Of a DNA stretch of 33,252 nucleotides, positions 1-9,900 are shown one piece after another. The notes under the pieces were generated by a model. It did no database searches. It was not told where the DNA came from and saw only the letters and a program-made list of their open reading frames with translations. Each line of letters opens with the position of its first letter. Position 1 is the first letter of the stretch. Location of the stretch: positions 1 to 33,252 of the forward strand of contig DASRJH010000099.1 of assembly GCA_035649575.1 (NCBI GenBank), read 5' to 3'. The position numbers and the translations under genes were made by a program. Origin of the DNA: DASVAL01 sp035649575 (lineage in GTDB: Bacteria > Planctomycetota > UBA1135 > UBA2386).

Positions 1-107
1 CAGGTCGGCGCGCGAGCGAGCACCGCCGTGCTCGCGGGCAGCGACACGGCGGTCGCGGCAGCGGTGGCTGCGCCCAGGGACAGGATGCGTCGGCGGGTCA
101 GGGACAT
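1..107 (-). CDS. Tat-exported protein, N-terminal fragment (cut by window edge)
   Basis: The reverse strand from 107 downwards encodes MSLTRRRILSLGAATAAA and continues with a hydrophobic, alanine-rich stretch to the window edge. The twin-arginine motif (TRRRIL) followed by a hydrophobic segment and an Ala-rich cleavage region is a classic Tat signal peptide, so the mature protein should be exported folded. A purine-rich AGAGG lies about 6 nt before the ATG, supporting this start. The gene diverges from the ECF sigma gene at 191 across 83 nt. Only about 35 residues are visible, so the enzyme family cannot be named. Confidence 0.6.
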   Translation of the reverse strand, partial: MSLTRRRILSLGAATAAATAVSLPASTAVLARAPT

Positions 108-190
108 GGTTTGCCTCTGTTCTGCCAAGCGAACGAGGTCCGCGCGGCGGCTCACCAACACGCAGTTTTTCTGCTACCCTCCCCGCGCCG

Positions 191-748
191 ATGGTGACGA
201 CCACGTCCGACGAAGAGATCGTGCGCCTGTTGCGCCAGAGCCGCGCGGGCAGCGAACCCGCCGGCCGCGAGCTGTTCGAGCGCTTCTATCGCGAGCTGCG
301 CGCGATGGCGCAGCAGCAGCTCGCGCGCGAACGCCGCGGCCACACGCTGGCGCCCACGTCGCTCGTGCACGAGGCGTTCGTGCGTTTGCACGGCACCAAC
401 CTCGCGGCCGACGACCGCGATCAGTTCCTGCGGCTCGCGGCGACCGTGATGCGCCACGTGCTCGTCGACAGCGCGCGGCGCCGGCACCGGCGCAATGGTG
501 TCATGGCGCGCCCGCCGGCCGACGTGGGCACCACGCGCGACGATCCGGTGCTGCGGCTCGAAGGTGCGATGCAGCGGCTCTCTGCGATCGACGCGCGGCT
601 GTTGCGCGTCGTGGAGCTGCGCTTCCTCGTGGGCCTCGAAGTCGAAGAGACGGCGCGCGTGCTCGGCTGCTCCGCGGCGACGGTCAAACGCGAGTGGCGC
701 ACGGCGCGCGCGTTCTTGCAGCGGGAGATCGAACGCGATGATCGATGA
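191..748 (+). CDS. ECF-family RNA polymerase sigma factor (Sigma70_ECF / TIGR02999 type)
   Basis: This 185-residue protein has region 2 near residues 17-60, including the subgroup-typical TLAPTSLVHEAFVRL, and a region 4 helix-turn-helix near residues 130-178 (RVVELRFLVGLEVEETARVL, then SAATVKREW). It should direct RNA polymerase to a dedicated promoter set. No anti-sigma gene is adjacent. Instead the kinase gene begins inside its last codons (11-nt overlap), suggesting translational coupling. Sigma/kinase pairs of this subgroup are common in Planctomycetes and Acidobacteria, where phosphorylation is thought to replace classical anti-sigma control; that role is inference here. The ATG lies only about 10 nt after a TACCCT that resembles a -10 box, so the leader may be very short. 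Confidence 0.93.
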   Translation: MVTTTSDEEIVRLLRQSRAGSEPAGRELFERFYRELRAMAQQQLARERRGHTLAPTSLVHEAFVRLHGTNLAADDRDQFLRLAATVMRHVLVDSARRRHRRNGVMARPPADVGTTRDDPVLRLEGAMQRLSAIDARLLRVVELRFLVGLEVEETARVLGCSAATVKREWRTARAFLQREIERDDR

Positions 749-2402
749 ACAGATCGGTTGGCAACGCGCGAGAGCGCTGTTCGAACGGCTCTGCGACGCG
801 CCGGCCGCGGAACAGCAAGCGCAACTGGCATCGCTCGAGCGAAGTGACGCCCCCGCGGCGGCCGAAGTGCGCGCGCTACTCTCGGCCGACGGCGCGTCAT
901 GCACGGCACTCGATCGGCCCGCCGGCGAGCTGCACCTCGACTGCCTGCGCCGCGAGGCCGACGAGAGCCTGCTCGAAACGGAGCTCGATGGTTACCGGCT
1001 CGAGGCCGTGCTCGGCGAAGGCGGCACCGCGACGGTGTTCCTCGGCGTGCGCTCCGATGGCGCGCGCGCGGCGATCAAGGTGCTGAAGGCCGGTCTCGCT
1101 TCACCCGACCTCGCCGCGCGCTTTTGCCGCGAGCGCGAGGTGCTGGGCTCCCTGCATCACCTGGGCCTGATCGCGGTGCTCGGCGCCGGCGAAACCCCCG
1201 ATGGCCGACCCTACCTGATCACCGAGCACATCGAGGGTCTGCCGATCGACGCGTGGTGCCGCGAGCGCGGACTCGAACCGCGCGCGCGGCTGTTGTTGTT
1301 CGTGCAGGTGTGCCACGCCGTGCACCACGCGCATCGGCACCTGGTCGTGCACCGCGATCTCAAGCCGTCGAACATCCTCGTCGACCGCGTGGGGCAGCCG
1401 CGTGTGCTGGACTTCGGCATCGCGAAGCTGCTCGAGCCGCATCGTGATCCCGGTTGGACTGCGCTCGCGTCGCGCGCGCCGATGACGCCGTCGTTCGCGA
1501 GCCCGGAGCAGGTCCGCGGCGAGCCCGTGACGACCGCGAGCGACATCTACTCTCTCGGCGTGCTGCTCTATCACCTGCTGCTCGGCCAGAGTCCGTATCG
1601 GCCGCTGCCGAGCGAGCGCGCCGCGCTCGAGCTCGCCGTGCTGCAGGACGCGCCGCGTTCGCCGCGCGAGTTCGGCGCAGCGCCGCTGCCGCGCGACCTC
1701 GCGACGCTGCTGGCTGTGGCCATGCGCAAGGAGCCGGGCGAACGCTACCCGTCGGCCGAGCACCTGGCCGACGACATCGGCCGCTACCTCGAACGCCGTC
1801 CGCTGCGCGCGCGCCGGCAGCCGCCGCTCGTCGCGCTGCTGGGCGCGGTGCGGCGGCACCCGATCGCGACCTCGGCCATCACGGGCGCTTGTTGCCTCGT
1901 GCTCGGCGGCTGGATCGTCACCGCGAGCGATCTCGCGCGCGTGCGTGCGAGCGAGTCGATCGCGTGGCGCGCGCATGCGAACGCCGTGACGTCGACCAAC
2001 CTGCTGGCCGACTTGCTCGTGCAGATCGGCGCCACCGGTACGCGCGAACAGCTGGCCGAACCGCTGCGCGCTGCCGAGGCGCACGTGCAGCAGCTCGGCG
2101 AACCCGAAGCCGAGGCGCGGCTGCGGCTGGCGCTGGCCCGGGTCCAGATGCGGCTCGGGCTCGCGGCACCGGCCCGCGATCACCTCGAACGGGCCCTGGC
2201 GTTGGCGCGGTCGACGCGCGGCCTGTCGTGGCGCGACGCGGACCAGTGTCTGCAGCTGCTCGTCGAGCTTGCGATCGAGCGCTCCGACGCCGCGGCGATC
2301 GCGCTGGCCAACGAACGGCTCGACGCGCTGCGTGCGAACGGCGCTGATCTCTCCCCGGCAGAACAGCAGCTCGCTCGCGCATGCGCACTTCGACGGAACT
2401 GA
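738..2402 (+). CDS. PknB-type Ser/Thr protein kinase, membrane anchored, short helical C-terminus
   Basis: The 554-residue protein has a complete Hanks-type kinase domain at roughly residues 84-345: glycine loop GEGGTATVF, ATP-binding lysine in AAIKVLK, catalytic loop HRDLKPSNIL, metal-binding DFGIAKLL and an SPEQ-type APE motif. A juxtamembrane basic stretch precedes one membrane helix (around ATSAITGACCLVLGGWIV), followed by about 170 Ala/Leu/Arg-rich residues that look TPR-like. Kinases of this family often carry longer TPR or WD40 tails, so this sensor part is short. The start chosen is the ATG at 738, overlapping the sigma gene by 11 nt in the typical coupled arrangement. The sigma factor is the obvious candidate substrate, but nothing in the sequence proves it. 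Confidence 0.93.
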   Translation: MIDEQIGWQRARALFERLCDAPAAEQQAQLASLERSDAPAAAEVRALLSADGASCTALDRPAGELHLDCLRREADESLLETELDGYRLEAVLGEGGTATVFLGVRSDGARAAIKVLKAGLASPDLAARFCREREVLGSLHHLGLIAVLGAGETPDGRPYLITEHIEGLPIDAWCRERGLEPRARLLLFVQVCHAVHHAHRHLVVHRDLKPSNILVDRVGQPRVLDFGIAKLLEPHRDPGWTALASRAPMTPSFASPEQVRGEPVTTASDIYSLGVLLYHLLLGQSPYRPLPSERAALELAVLQDAPRSPREFGAAPLPRDLATLLAVAMRKEPGERYPSAEHLADDIGRYLERRPLRARRQPPLVALLGAVRRHPIATSAITGACCLVLGGWIVTASDLARVRASESIAWRAHANAVTSTNLLADLLVQIGATGTREQLAEPLRAAEAHVQQLGEPEAEARLRLALARVQMRLGLAAPARDHLERALALARSTRGLSWRDADQCLQLLVELAIERSDAAAIALANERLDALRANGADLSPAEQQLARACALRRN

Positions 2403-2463
2403 TGGTTCGAGTGGACAAAGCGGAGCGTCGCTGCAACCGCTGCTGGGCGGCCAGGGCGTGCTC

Positions 2464-2525
2464 TTGACGGGGTCTCGTGGCGTGGAGATCGTGGGACCGT
2501 GGGGTTCGGGAGGTCCGAACCGCAG
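2464..2525 (+). repeat. Dispersed intergenic element, copy 1 (terminal hairpin)
   Basis: The copy begins with TTGACGG, runs through a GTG-rich middle and ends in a 7-bp stem GGTTCGG/CCGAACC around a GAGGT loop, followed by GCAG. It lies 61 nt after the kinase stop, and its hairpin ends 35 nt before the GTG start at 2557. The same arrangement recurs at 6786, 15761, 17690 and 18636, with a hairpin-only copy at 4530. Confidence 0.85.
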
Positions 2526-2556
2526 TTGAAGTTCTTCCACGCGTCCGACCCGAGCT

Positions 2557-2916
2557 GTGAAGCGCGTCCCGCAGCCCACGCCCGACGTCACCGCCGCCGA
2601 CGTCGAACGCATCGTCCGGCGCGATTTCCCGCCGTCACAGCAAGACAACGCGCTCGCCATGCTCCACGAATATTGCGGCGAAAGCCATCGCGGGGCGGAT
2701 CGCGTGCGGCTCGCCGTCCTCAAGCTCGCCAACAAGAACCTGAAGCAGCTGCGCTACTGGGTCGAGCAAGCCAAGCTCGACTACCGCGACGTGCTGAGCC
2801 CGGCCGAGTATCCGAAGTACTGCAGATGGGGTCGCGTGGATACCGCGTCCGAGGACGAGCAGCGCAAGGTGATCGACTCGGATTGGGCGCAATACGAGCG
2901 CTGGCTCAAGGGCTGA
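2557..2916 (+). CDS. Conserved hypothetical protein, 119 aa
   Basis: The soluble 119-residue protein starts at a GTG and reads MKRVPQPTPDVTAADVERIV, with RRDFPPSQQ soon after. It resembles a small uncharacterised bacterial family that I recognise only by general pattern (VRLAVLKLANKNL, then a YRDVLSPAEYPKY-type stretch and a C-terminal DWAQYERWL). It has no signal peptide, membrane segment, metal motif or catalytic signature. Predicted structure is mostly helical. It follows repeat copy 1 closely and precedes a lipoprotein gene by 134 nt. Codon use matches its neighbours, so it is probably a real gene. No function can be assigned. Confidence 0.75.
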   Translation: MKRVPQPTPDVTAADVERIVRRDFPPSQQDNALAMLHEYCGESHRGADRVRLAVLKLANKNLKQLRYWVEQAKLDYRDVLSPAEYPKYCRWGRVDTASEDEQRKVIDSDWAQYERWLKG

Positions 2917-3005
2917 GCGACGGCGATGACGGCGGATCCGTTCGCGGAGATCGACACGGCGTTGCGAGTCGCGGGCTCGCGCCGGTTGTGCAGCGCACCC
3001 TACGC

Positions 3006-3011
3006 TACACT
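3006..3011 (+). promoter_or_regulatory. Possible -10 box (TACACT) for the serine hydrolase gene
   Basis: TACACT sits within CTACGCTACACTGG, 39 nt before the ATG at 3051. Similar GCTACA-type sequences precede the start codons near 28251 and 10366, hinting at a common -10 form. No good -35 box was found at the usual spacing, so this is a weak call. Confidence 0.3.
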
Positions 3012-3050
3012 GGCGACGTTCTGCTCGAACGGATCGGAGGACTCCCCACC

Positions 3051-4529
3051 ATGAAGTTGGCATGCGTGCTTGCGTCGGTTGCGGCCTTGCTCGGCGCCTG
3101 CGCAGCCCCGCTGGAGCACGCCGTTCCCGCCGACGCCGCGGCGCACGCCGCCGTCGGGGCGCCCGCGGCCGTCGCGGCGCCCGCGGACGCGCTGCAGGCG
3201 CGCGTCGACCAGCTGTGCGCCGCGTGGAACAAGCCCGACTCGCCGGGATGCGTCGTCGGCGTCGTGCGCGACGGGGACCTCGTCTTCGCGCGCGGCTACG
3301 GCATGGCCAACCTCGAGCACTCGGTGCCGATCAGCGCCGCGACGGTGTTCGATCTCGGCTCGACGTCGAAGCAGTTCACGGCCGCCTGCATCGGCCTGCT
3401 GGCGCAGCAGGGCAAGCTGTCGGCCGACGACGACGTGCGCCGCTGGATCCCCGAGCTGCGCGACTACGGCGCGCCGATCACGGTGCGCCACCTGCTGCAC
3501 CACACCAGCGGCCTGCGCGACTACCTCGACCTGTTCCTGCTCGCGGGCCGAAAGTCCGAGGACTGGACGACCCGCGCACAGGCGCTCGCGATGATCGCGC
3601 GGCAGAAACAGCTCAACTTCCAGCCGGGCGAACGCCACCTCTATTCGAACTCGGGCTACTTCCTGCTCGCGCAGATCGTCGAGCGCGCCAGCGGCACGAG
3701 CATGGCGAAGTTCGCCGAGCGCGAGATCTTCGCGCCGCTCGGCATGCGCGACACGCATGTGCACGAGGACCACAGGCTGGTCGTTCCCGCTCGCGCCAGC
3801 GGCTACTCGCCGCGCGGCGAGGGCGGCTTCGGCATCGACATGTCCGACTTCGAGCAGACCGGCGATGGCGCGGTGATGACGACCGTGGTGGACCTCGCGA
3901 AGTGGGAGCGCAACTTCACGACCCGGCAGGTCGGCGGCGAGCGGCTGCAGCGCTTCCTGCACGAGCACGGCCGGCTGAACGACGGCTCCGAGCTCCCGTA
4001 TTGCTGCGGACTCGTCGTCGACACCTTCCGCGGTCTCGAACGCGTCAGCCACGGCGGCGCGTGGGCCGGCTACCGCGCGCAGCTGATGCGCTTCCCGCAG
4101 CACAAGCTCTCGGTGATATGCATGTCGAACCTCGCGACGATCGATCCGAGCTCGATCTGCTCCGAGATCGCGAACTTCGTGCTGGCGGAACACATGAGCG
4201 CGGAGCCGAGACCCCGCGAGCGAACGCAGCCGATGGCCAGGGGCGCTCCGCCGCCGGCGCCGACGGCCGAGGCCATGCTGGGCTACCCCGGCGTCTACGA
4301 GAGCAAAGAGCTCGAAGTGCGCGCCGAGATCGCGTTGCGCGGCGGAGCGCTGTTCCTCGGTGAGGTCGGCCTCGCCGACTACGAACTGCCCGTGCTCGCT
4401 CCCGACCGCTTCGGCAACCCGGGATTCACGGTCGAGTTCGCGCGCGACGCTGCCGGCGCGATCACCGGTTTCCACTGCGGCACCGACCGCGCTCGCAACC
4501 TGTTCTTCGCGAAGCTGTGGCGCGAGTGA
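3051..4529 (+). CDS. Beta-lactamase-fold serine hydrolase, lipoprotein (family S12 type)
   Basis: The 492-residue protein starts with a lipoprotein signal whose lipobox LLGAC puts the lipidated cysteine at residue 17, so it is probably membrane-attached outside the cytoplasm. The catalytic set of the class C beta-lactamase/DD-peptidase/esterase fold is present: SxxK as STSK at 104-107 in LGSTSKQFT, YSN at 198-200, and HGG at 334-336 in HGGAWAGYRAQ. A smaller C-terminal domain follows, as in many S12 hydrolases. The substrate cannot be read from the sequence; peptidoglycan peptides, esters or D-amino-acid peptides are all possible. A GGAGG lies 10 nt before the ATG and fixes the start. The hairpin-only repeat copy begins right at its stop codon. 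Confidence 0.92.
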   Translation: MKLACVLASVAALLGACAAPLEHAVPADAAAHAAVGAPAAVAAPADALQARVDQLCAAWNKPDSPGCVVGVVRDGDLVFARGYGMANLEHSVPISAATVFDLGSTSKQFTAACIGLLAQQGKLSADDDVRRWIPELRDYGAPITVRHLLHHTSGLRDYLDLFLLAGRKSEDWTTRAQALAMIARQKQLNFQPGERHLYSNSGYFLLAQIVERASGTSMAKFAEREIFAPLGMRDTHVHEDHRLVVPARASGYSPRGEGGFGIDMSDFEQTGDGAVMTTVVDLAKWERNFTTRQVGGERLQRFLHEHGRLNDGSELPYCCGLVVDTFRGLERVSHGGAWAGYRAQLMRFPQHKLSVICMSNLATIDPSSICSEIANFVLAEHMSAEPRPRERTQPMARGAPPPAPTAEAMLGYPGVYESKELEVRAEIALRGGALFLGEVGLADYELPVLAPDRFGNPGFTVEFARDAAGAITGFHCGTDRARNLFFAKLWRE

Positions 4530-4553
4530 CCGGTTCGTGGTCCGAACCGCGGC
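4530..4553 (+). repeat. Dispersed intergenic element, hairpin-only copy
   Basis: Only the 3' part of the element is present: GGTTCG, a short TGGT loop, then CCGAACC, followed by GCGGCTCGAG, which matches the flank of copies 2 and 5. It directly abuts the hydrolase stop codon, so the 5' half would have overlapped coding sequence. The next start codon (GTG at 4625) is 76 nt after the stem. Confidence 0.65.
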
Positions 4554-4624
4554 TCGAGGTCACCCTCCAGCGCCGTTGGGGGTAGAACTCCTGCGCCCTC
4601 CGTACCGCCGACCGACGCGCTCCC

Positions 4625-6451
4625 GTGCTGACGACATCCCGTGCCCTGGCGCTGCTCGCGCTCGCTCTGGCCGCCACTGCCGTGTGGTGGTGCGCGCGGG
4701 GCAAGGCGGTGCTGCCGCCGGACGGCCCGAACGAGCGCGCGATCGGCGAAGAACGCGCGCCTGCGATCGCGACGGAAGAACGGATCGCGCCACCGCTGGA
4801 GCCCGTGCGCGTCGATCGTGAACCGGTCGTGCCCGTCTTGCTCGACGCAGCGATGCAGCGACCGGACACGATTGCGGGCATCGTCGCCGGCGAAGATGGC
4901 GTACCGGTCGCAGGAGCCGAGATCGTGGTCACCGGTCACGAAGGTGGCGTGAGCACCGACGACGCGGGCCGCTTCTGGTTCGCGCGCGAACCGAAGGACA
5001 CGCGCATGGTCGCGATCCGCGGCGTCACGGAGTGGGATCGCGGCGATCACGAGGACCTGGTCGCCACTCGATGGGTGCCATGGGGAACGCACGACCTGCG
5101 GTTCGTGCTGCGCTGCAAGGTCGTCGTGCAGATCGATCTCGTCGACGTCGACGGGAAGCCGGTGGCCGGCGGTGTGACGTTCGGTCCGAACGACGAGCAC
5201 AGCGTCGGCACCGCGACGTCGTACTCGTTTCGCGTCAGCGGTGGCTCGCACACGCTGCGCTGCTCGCTGAGCGACGCGAACCTCGCCGCGCCGCCGGCGC
5301 GCAAGGTCGACGTCGTCGAGCCGTGCCGCGTCACGGTCGTCGTGGGCCCGTGGTTCGACCGCACCGTCGTCGTCACCGGTCGGGACGGCGCGCCGGTCGC
5401 CGGCAGCCGCGTCGAACTGGTCGACCCCGATCGCGCGGCGCGCTCGCGCCGCGACGGACCGCGGACCGACGAGCAGGGGAGCATGGTGCTGCGCGGCGCC
5501 GGCCTCGTGCCGCGAACGGTGCGCGTGACAGGCAATCATGCGCCGGTCGTCGTCGAGGGCGTTCGGCTGGATGTGCGCGAGCCGCTGCTCGTGCGGCTCG
5601 GTCACGATGCGCGGCTCAGGGTGCGCCTCTCGCCTCAGGACGCCGTCGAACGCATGGGCATGCTGCAGACCCGGATCGGCATGCGCGGTCCAAGCGACAA
5701 GCTGCTGTATCCGACACCGCTCGTCGATGGCGACGCGATCGAGTACGCGGTTGCTCCGGGTGCGTGGGAAGTCGCGCTGCTCGACGGGCCGCTCGCCGGC
5801 GCGTTGGCGAACGTGACGCTTGGCGCCGGCGAGAGCAAGACCATCGACGTCTCCGTTCCGGGGCTCGACGTCGCCTACGTCGCCGCGGAGGTGGTCTGCG
5901 ACCAGGCGAACGTCCACAACCATTCGTATGTGTATCTCGCGCGCGAACCGCGCCCCGGCGATGCAGCCGATCGCACGGTTGCACTCGGCGTTCCTGCACC
6001 GCGGGACGGAGGCTGCGCCGTGACGGCGGGCTGCTACCGCGTGCGCATGCCGGAGATCCCGCAGGCGCTGTCCGACGAAGTCGTCGACGTGCCGCGCGAT
6101 GGCACGATCGACGCGAAGTTCCGCGTTCGGCTCGGCAACGTCGTGATCCGGCTGCAAGGCAGCGACGGCGAACCGCGTCGCGACGTGCGCGTCGGGCTCG
6201 CGCGCGACGGCTTGCTGACCGACGACGACGTGCTCGGGCGGACGGACGGCGACGGTGTCGTGCGCGCACAGTGCGGTGTCGGCACGCTGCAGGTCATGGC
6301 GCTGCCGTCGAAACCGTTCGAGCTGACGGAGGGCGGGGCCACGTTGTCGGGGCCAGAGCCGCTGCGCGCGAACGTCGAGCCGCGCACCTTCGTCGGCACG
6401 ATCACCGTGCGCGAAGCAGCGACGACCGAGGCGACGTTCGTGGTGCGGTAG
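4625..6451 (+). CDS. Membrane-anchored carboxypeptidase-regulatory-like repeat protein, 608 aa
   Basis: An N-terminal hydrophobic helix (about residues 5-23, ALALLALALAATAVWW) acts as anchor or uncleaved signal. The rest is extracytoplasmic and beta-rich, with units of the CarboxypepD_reg type: IAGIVAGEDGVPVAGAEI near residue 83, VVVTGRDGAPVAGSRVEL in the middle, and a later unit with a GSDGEPRRDVRVGLA stretch. These folds usually serve as structural or adhesive modules rather than enzymes, and no catalytic motif is visible. The GTG start is chosen because it sits just before the hydrophobic segment. The 1077-residue sigma fusion at 6902 and the 1015-residue protein at 28251 share this architecture. 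Function unknown. Confidence 0.82.
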   Translation: MLTTSRALALLALALAATAVWWCARGKAVLPPDGPNERAIGEERAPAIATEERIAPPLEPVRVDREPVVPVLLDAAMQRPDTIAGIVAGEDGVPVAGAEIVVTGHEGGVSTDDAGRFWFAREPKDTRMVAIRGVTEWDRGDHEDLVATRWVPWGTHDLRFVLRCKVVVQIDLVDVDGKPVAGGVTFGPNDEHSVGTATSYSFRVSGGSHTLRCSLSDANLAAPPARKVDVVEPCRVTVVVGPWFDRTVVVTGRDGAPVAGSRVELVDPDRAARSRRDGPRTDEQGSMVLRGAGLVPRTVRVTGNHAPVVVEGVRLDVREPLLVRLGHDARLRVRLSPQDAVERMGMLQTRIGMRGPSDKLLYPTPLVDGDAIEYAVAPGAWEVALLDGPLAGALANVTLGAGESKTIDVSVPGLDVAYVAAEVVCDQANVHNHSYVYLAREPRPGDAADRTVALGVPAPRDGGCAVTAGCYRVRMPEIPQALSDEVVDVPRDGTIDAKFRVRLGNVVIRLQGSDGEPRRDVRVGLARDGLLTDDDVLGRTDGDGVVRAQCGVGTLQVMALPSKPFELTEGGATLSGPEPLRANVEPRTFVGTITVREAATTEATFVVR

Positions 6452-6901
6452 CGCGCCTGGCGACGGGTGCGCCGCTGCGTCTTGACGGATTCTCGCGTGC
6501 GACGTGGTGGATGCGGGTCATGGGCGTGCTCGTGTCTGCGCTCGACAACCACGCTGCAGCGCCGCGTAACAGCAGCAGCCGAGCAGCGACGACACCTCAT
6601 CACAGGCGGACGCGAAGCTCGGTGATCTCGCGTGGCCGGATCGTCACTCGCTCGCGCCGACTGCCTGACCGAAGTCCAGGAGGACGCTGGTGCTGATCAT
6701 GGCCGGCCTGATCGATGTCTTCTTCCTGCGCGCGCCCGCCGACTGAGACGTCCGACCCATCGCCCGAGCGCACACGGGCGGCGGGTTGACGGGGTCTCGC
6801 GGCGTGGGGATCGTGGAACGCCCGGTTCGGGTGGTCCGAACCGCAGCTCGACTTCGCCGACGAGCTGACCCCGCAGGCGGCTGCAGCGGGCAGAGAATGG
6901 C
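6452..6901. other. 450-nt intergenic region with remnants and repeat copy 2
   Basis: No intact gene is convincing here. At 6482 a TTGACGG followed by TCTCGCG resembles the 5' half of the dispersed element without its hairpin. On the reverse strand, 6600-6650 could encode the tail VTIRPREITELRVRL followed by a stop, which looks like the end of a CarboxypepD_reg-type protein, but the frame is not intact upstream. On the + strand a perfect AGGAGG at 6678 precedes an 18-codon ORF (6690-6746) that is too short to trust. Full repeat copy 2 occupies 6786-6846. Confidence 0.5.
6786..6846 (+). repeat. Dispersed intergenic element, copy 2
   Basis: A full copy: TTGACGG at the 5' end, the GTG-rich middle with a small local divergence (GGAACGCCC), then stem GGTTCGG/CCGAACC around GTGGT, followed by GCAGCTCGA. 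It lies 59 nt upstream of the GTG of the membrane-tethered sigma factor gene. Confidence 0.85.
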
Positions 6902-9900
6902 GTGACCGGCGACATGCGCGACAACCTCGAACGGGAGCTGCGGCAGCACGCGGCCGCACTGCGCGGGCTCGCGCGCGACCTCGTCGGGGCCAGCGACGCG
7001 GACGACGTCGTCCAGGAGACCGCGCTGCAGGCGCTGCGCATGCCGCCCGCGCGTGGCGGCGCGCTCGGTGGATGGCTCGCCGGCATCGTGCGCCACGTCG
7101 CGTCGCGGCACCGCCGCGCCGAGGCGCGGCGCGTGCGGCGCGAGTCGGCCGTCGCGCGCGAGCCGATCGCCGCCGGCGCGGGCGCGGGCGAGGGCGACAT
7201 GCTGCGCTTCCTTACCGAAGCGGTGCTCGCGCTGCCGCAGCCGTATCGCTCTGCGCTGTTCGCGCGCTACTTGAAGGACCTCGACCCGGCGGAGATCGCC
7301 GCGCAGACCGGCGAACCGGTCGGCACGATCAAGACGCGGCTCAAGCGCGGTCTCGTGCTGCTGCGCGAACGCTTCGACGCGCGCGAACGCGAACACGGCG
7401 GCGACTGGCGCGCAGCGTTCCTCGGCGCGTTCGGGTTGGAACGTGTGACGGCCGGTACCGCGGCCGCAGGGGTGATCGTCATGACCGCAGCCAGCAAGTG
7501 GGCGCTCGGCGGCGTCGCCGCGGCGATCGCCATCGCAGGAACGCTCGTCTTCTCACCGCTCCTTTCTCCTGCCGCGGGTCCCGCACCTGCGTCCGCGTCC
7601 GATCCCGTGCTCGCGCAGACCGGCGCTCCGCGCGCGGCGCCGGCGGACACAGCGCAGATGATCGCGACCGCGGCGGCCGACCTCGAACGCACGGCGGCCG
7701 GACCCAAGGACCCGCCGTCCGCGGCGGAGGCCTCGGCGTGCATCGTGCGCGGCCGCTGCGTCGACGAAGCTGGCGCACCGCGCGCCGGTGTTCACGCGCG
7801 GCTGAGCGGGCGCGGCGGCAACACCGAACGGATTGCCGCGTGGAAGCTACTGCACGGTGAGCCGACGGAGGTCGACCAGCGCGCCGAGACCGGCGCCGAT
7901 GGGGCGTTCGTGTTCCGGCTCGCGTCGCTCTCACCGCTGATGTTCGGGCTCGCACTGGACGGCCGCGGCCTTGCGAGGTGGCGCTGCTCCTGGAACGAGC
8001 TCGCCGCAGGTACGACGGATCTCGGCGACGTCGTGCTCGCACCGGGCACCGTCCTGCGCGGTCGCGTCGTCGACGCGGATGGCGCGCCGGTTCCTGACGT
8101 CGGCGTCCACCTCGAACGCACGCCGTGGGAGAGTCGCGACCGCGGCTACGAGCAGCAGTGCAGCACTTCGACGCGCAAGGACGGGTCGTTCAGGATGTAC
8201 CCGCTGCTTGCGGGCGACTACAAGCTCGGCATCGACGACCAGGTCATCGAACGCCCCGCCGTCGTCGCGTTGACCGGCGAGCCGGAGCAGTTCGTCGACG
8301 TCGCGTTGAAGCGTCTCGACGACGCGGATGCGATCCGCGGCATTGTCGTCGACGACGAAGGTGCACCGGTGCGACACGTGACGGTCTCGCCGTGGGTGAG
8401 CGGCTCCGGCCGCATCGTCGTGACGGACTCGGAGGGACGGTTCCGCGTGATGCGCCGTGAGGGCATGCCGGCGCGGCTCCGCTTGTCGGTGAACGAAGCC
8501 GGCTACGAGTGGGTGCAGACCGAGGAGATCGCATGGGGCCGCAGCGACGTGCGCATCGTCGTCGCGAAGGGCAAGGGATTCGCCGTGCTCGTCGTGCGCG
8601 CGAGCGACGGCGCGCCGGTCGAAGACTACGTGTTGCGGGTCATGCCGGCCGGCGGCTCGGTGAACTCAGTCGAGTGCGAGCCGCGCGGCGACCGGCACCA
8701 CGCCGGTGGTGGGGAGGCCGTGACCGGCGTGCGTGTCGGGCCGCACCAGGTGATCGTCGCGCCCGTCGACACGCAGCTCGCGATCGGCGTGGTGAGGACC
8801 GAGGTGATCGCATCGGGAGCCGCACCCGTCGTCGTCCGCCTCGCGGCGACGCGGTCGCGCACGGTGCGGGTGCAAGGCTCCAACGGCGCCGTGATCGCCG
8901 GCGCGACGGTGCGGCTCGTCGATCCGCTCGGAGGGACCCTGACCGAAATCACCAAGGCGCGCGCGTTGGGCGAGTGGATGTCGTTCACGGGCAGAAAGGG
9001 GCTCGTGCTGACCGCGGCGACGACCGATGCGAACGGCGAGGCGACGCTGCGCGCCCCTGACGACCGCCCGCTCGGCTTGTTGCTGCCTGGACCGGGGCAC
9101 GTGCCGCACACGATCGCGAACGTAGTCTTCCCGGACGACGGTCCGCTCGTCGTGACCGTGTCCACCGGTGCAACTTTGCGCGGCACGATCGGGCCGGAGG
9201 CTGCGTTCGCCGAGATCCGCCGGCGCGCGGGCATCGATGGCGACGAACCGGCTTCGTCAACCGCGTGGCCCTCCATCCAACTGTGGCGACGCGACGGTGC
9301 AGGGACGCACGACCCTTTTCCGGAGCGCGAGCGGTGTTCGGTCAAGAACGACGGCGCGTTCGAGCTCACGGGCGTGCCGCCGGGCCGCTGGCGGATCGTC
9401 GTGTTGTGCCTCTTGGCAAAGGAGAGCGGCGGTCGGTTTCTCGAGGAAGACGGCGGTTTCGTCGACGTCGCCGACGGCGAGATCGTGGCGCACACGATCG
9501 ACCTCTCCGCGGTGTTGCCCGGGGAGCTCGAAGGCGTCGTGCTGCGCAACGGCGCGCCGCTCGCGAGTGCGCCGGTGCAGTTGCGCATGCGGCTCGCCGA
9601 CCACCCTGACCGGCAATCGCATCACGTCGAGGACGTGACTACCGACGACGCGGGACGCTTCCATGCGCAGGTCCGCACCGGCGAGTACGAGCTCACGTGG
9701 GCGCCGGTCCGCGAGATGGGCTGTTGGGTCACCGTCGTCGCTGGCGAACGCGCGCGCGTCGACGTCGGCAAGCGGACGCAGCAGACGTTCGCGTTGGCGA
9801 CCGGCAAGGTCGACGTGCTGGTGCTCGATCCGTCCGGCAAGCCGGTCCGCAACGTCGTGCTGCAGTGCCGCGATGCCGGCGACGTCGCGCGGTTCTCGTT

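Noticed and set aside
2926..3054. 42-codon + strand ORF (MTADPFAEIDTAL...) whose stop overlaps the hydrolase ATG
   Set aside because: The overlap looks like translational coupling, but the sequence loses coding character after about 15 codons and a probable -10 box lies inside it. It has no recognisable family.
6690..6746. 18-codon ORF behind a perfect AGGAGG
   Set aside because: Too short to support, with no homology visible and no codon-level signal beyond the ribosome-site match.
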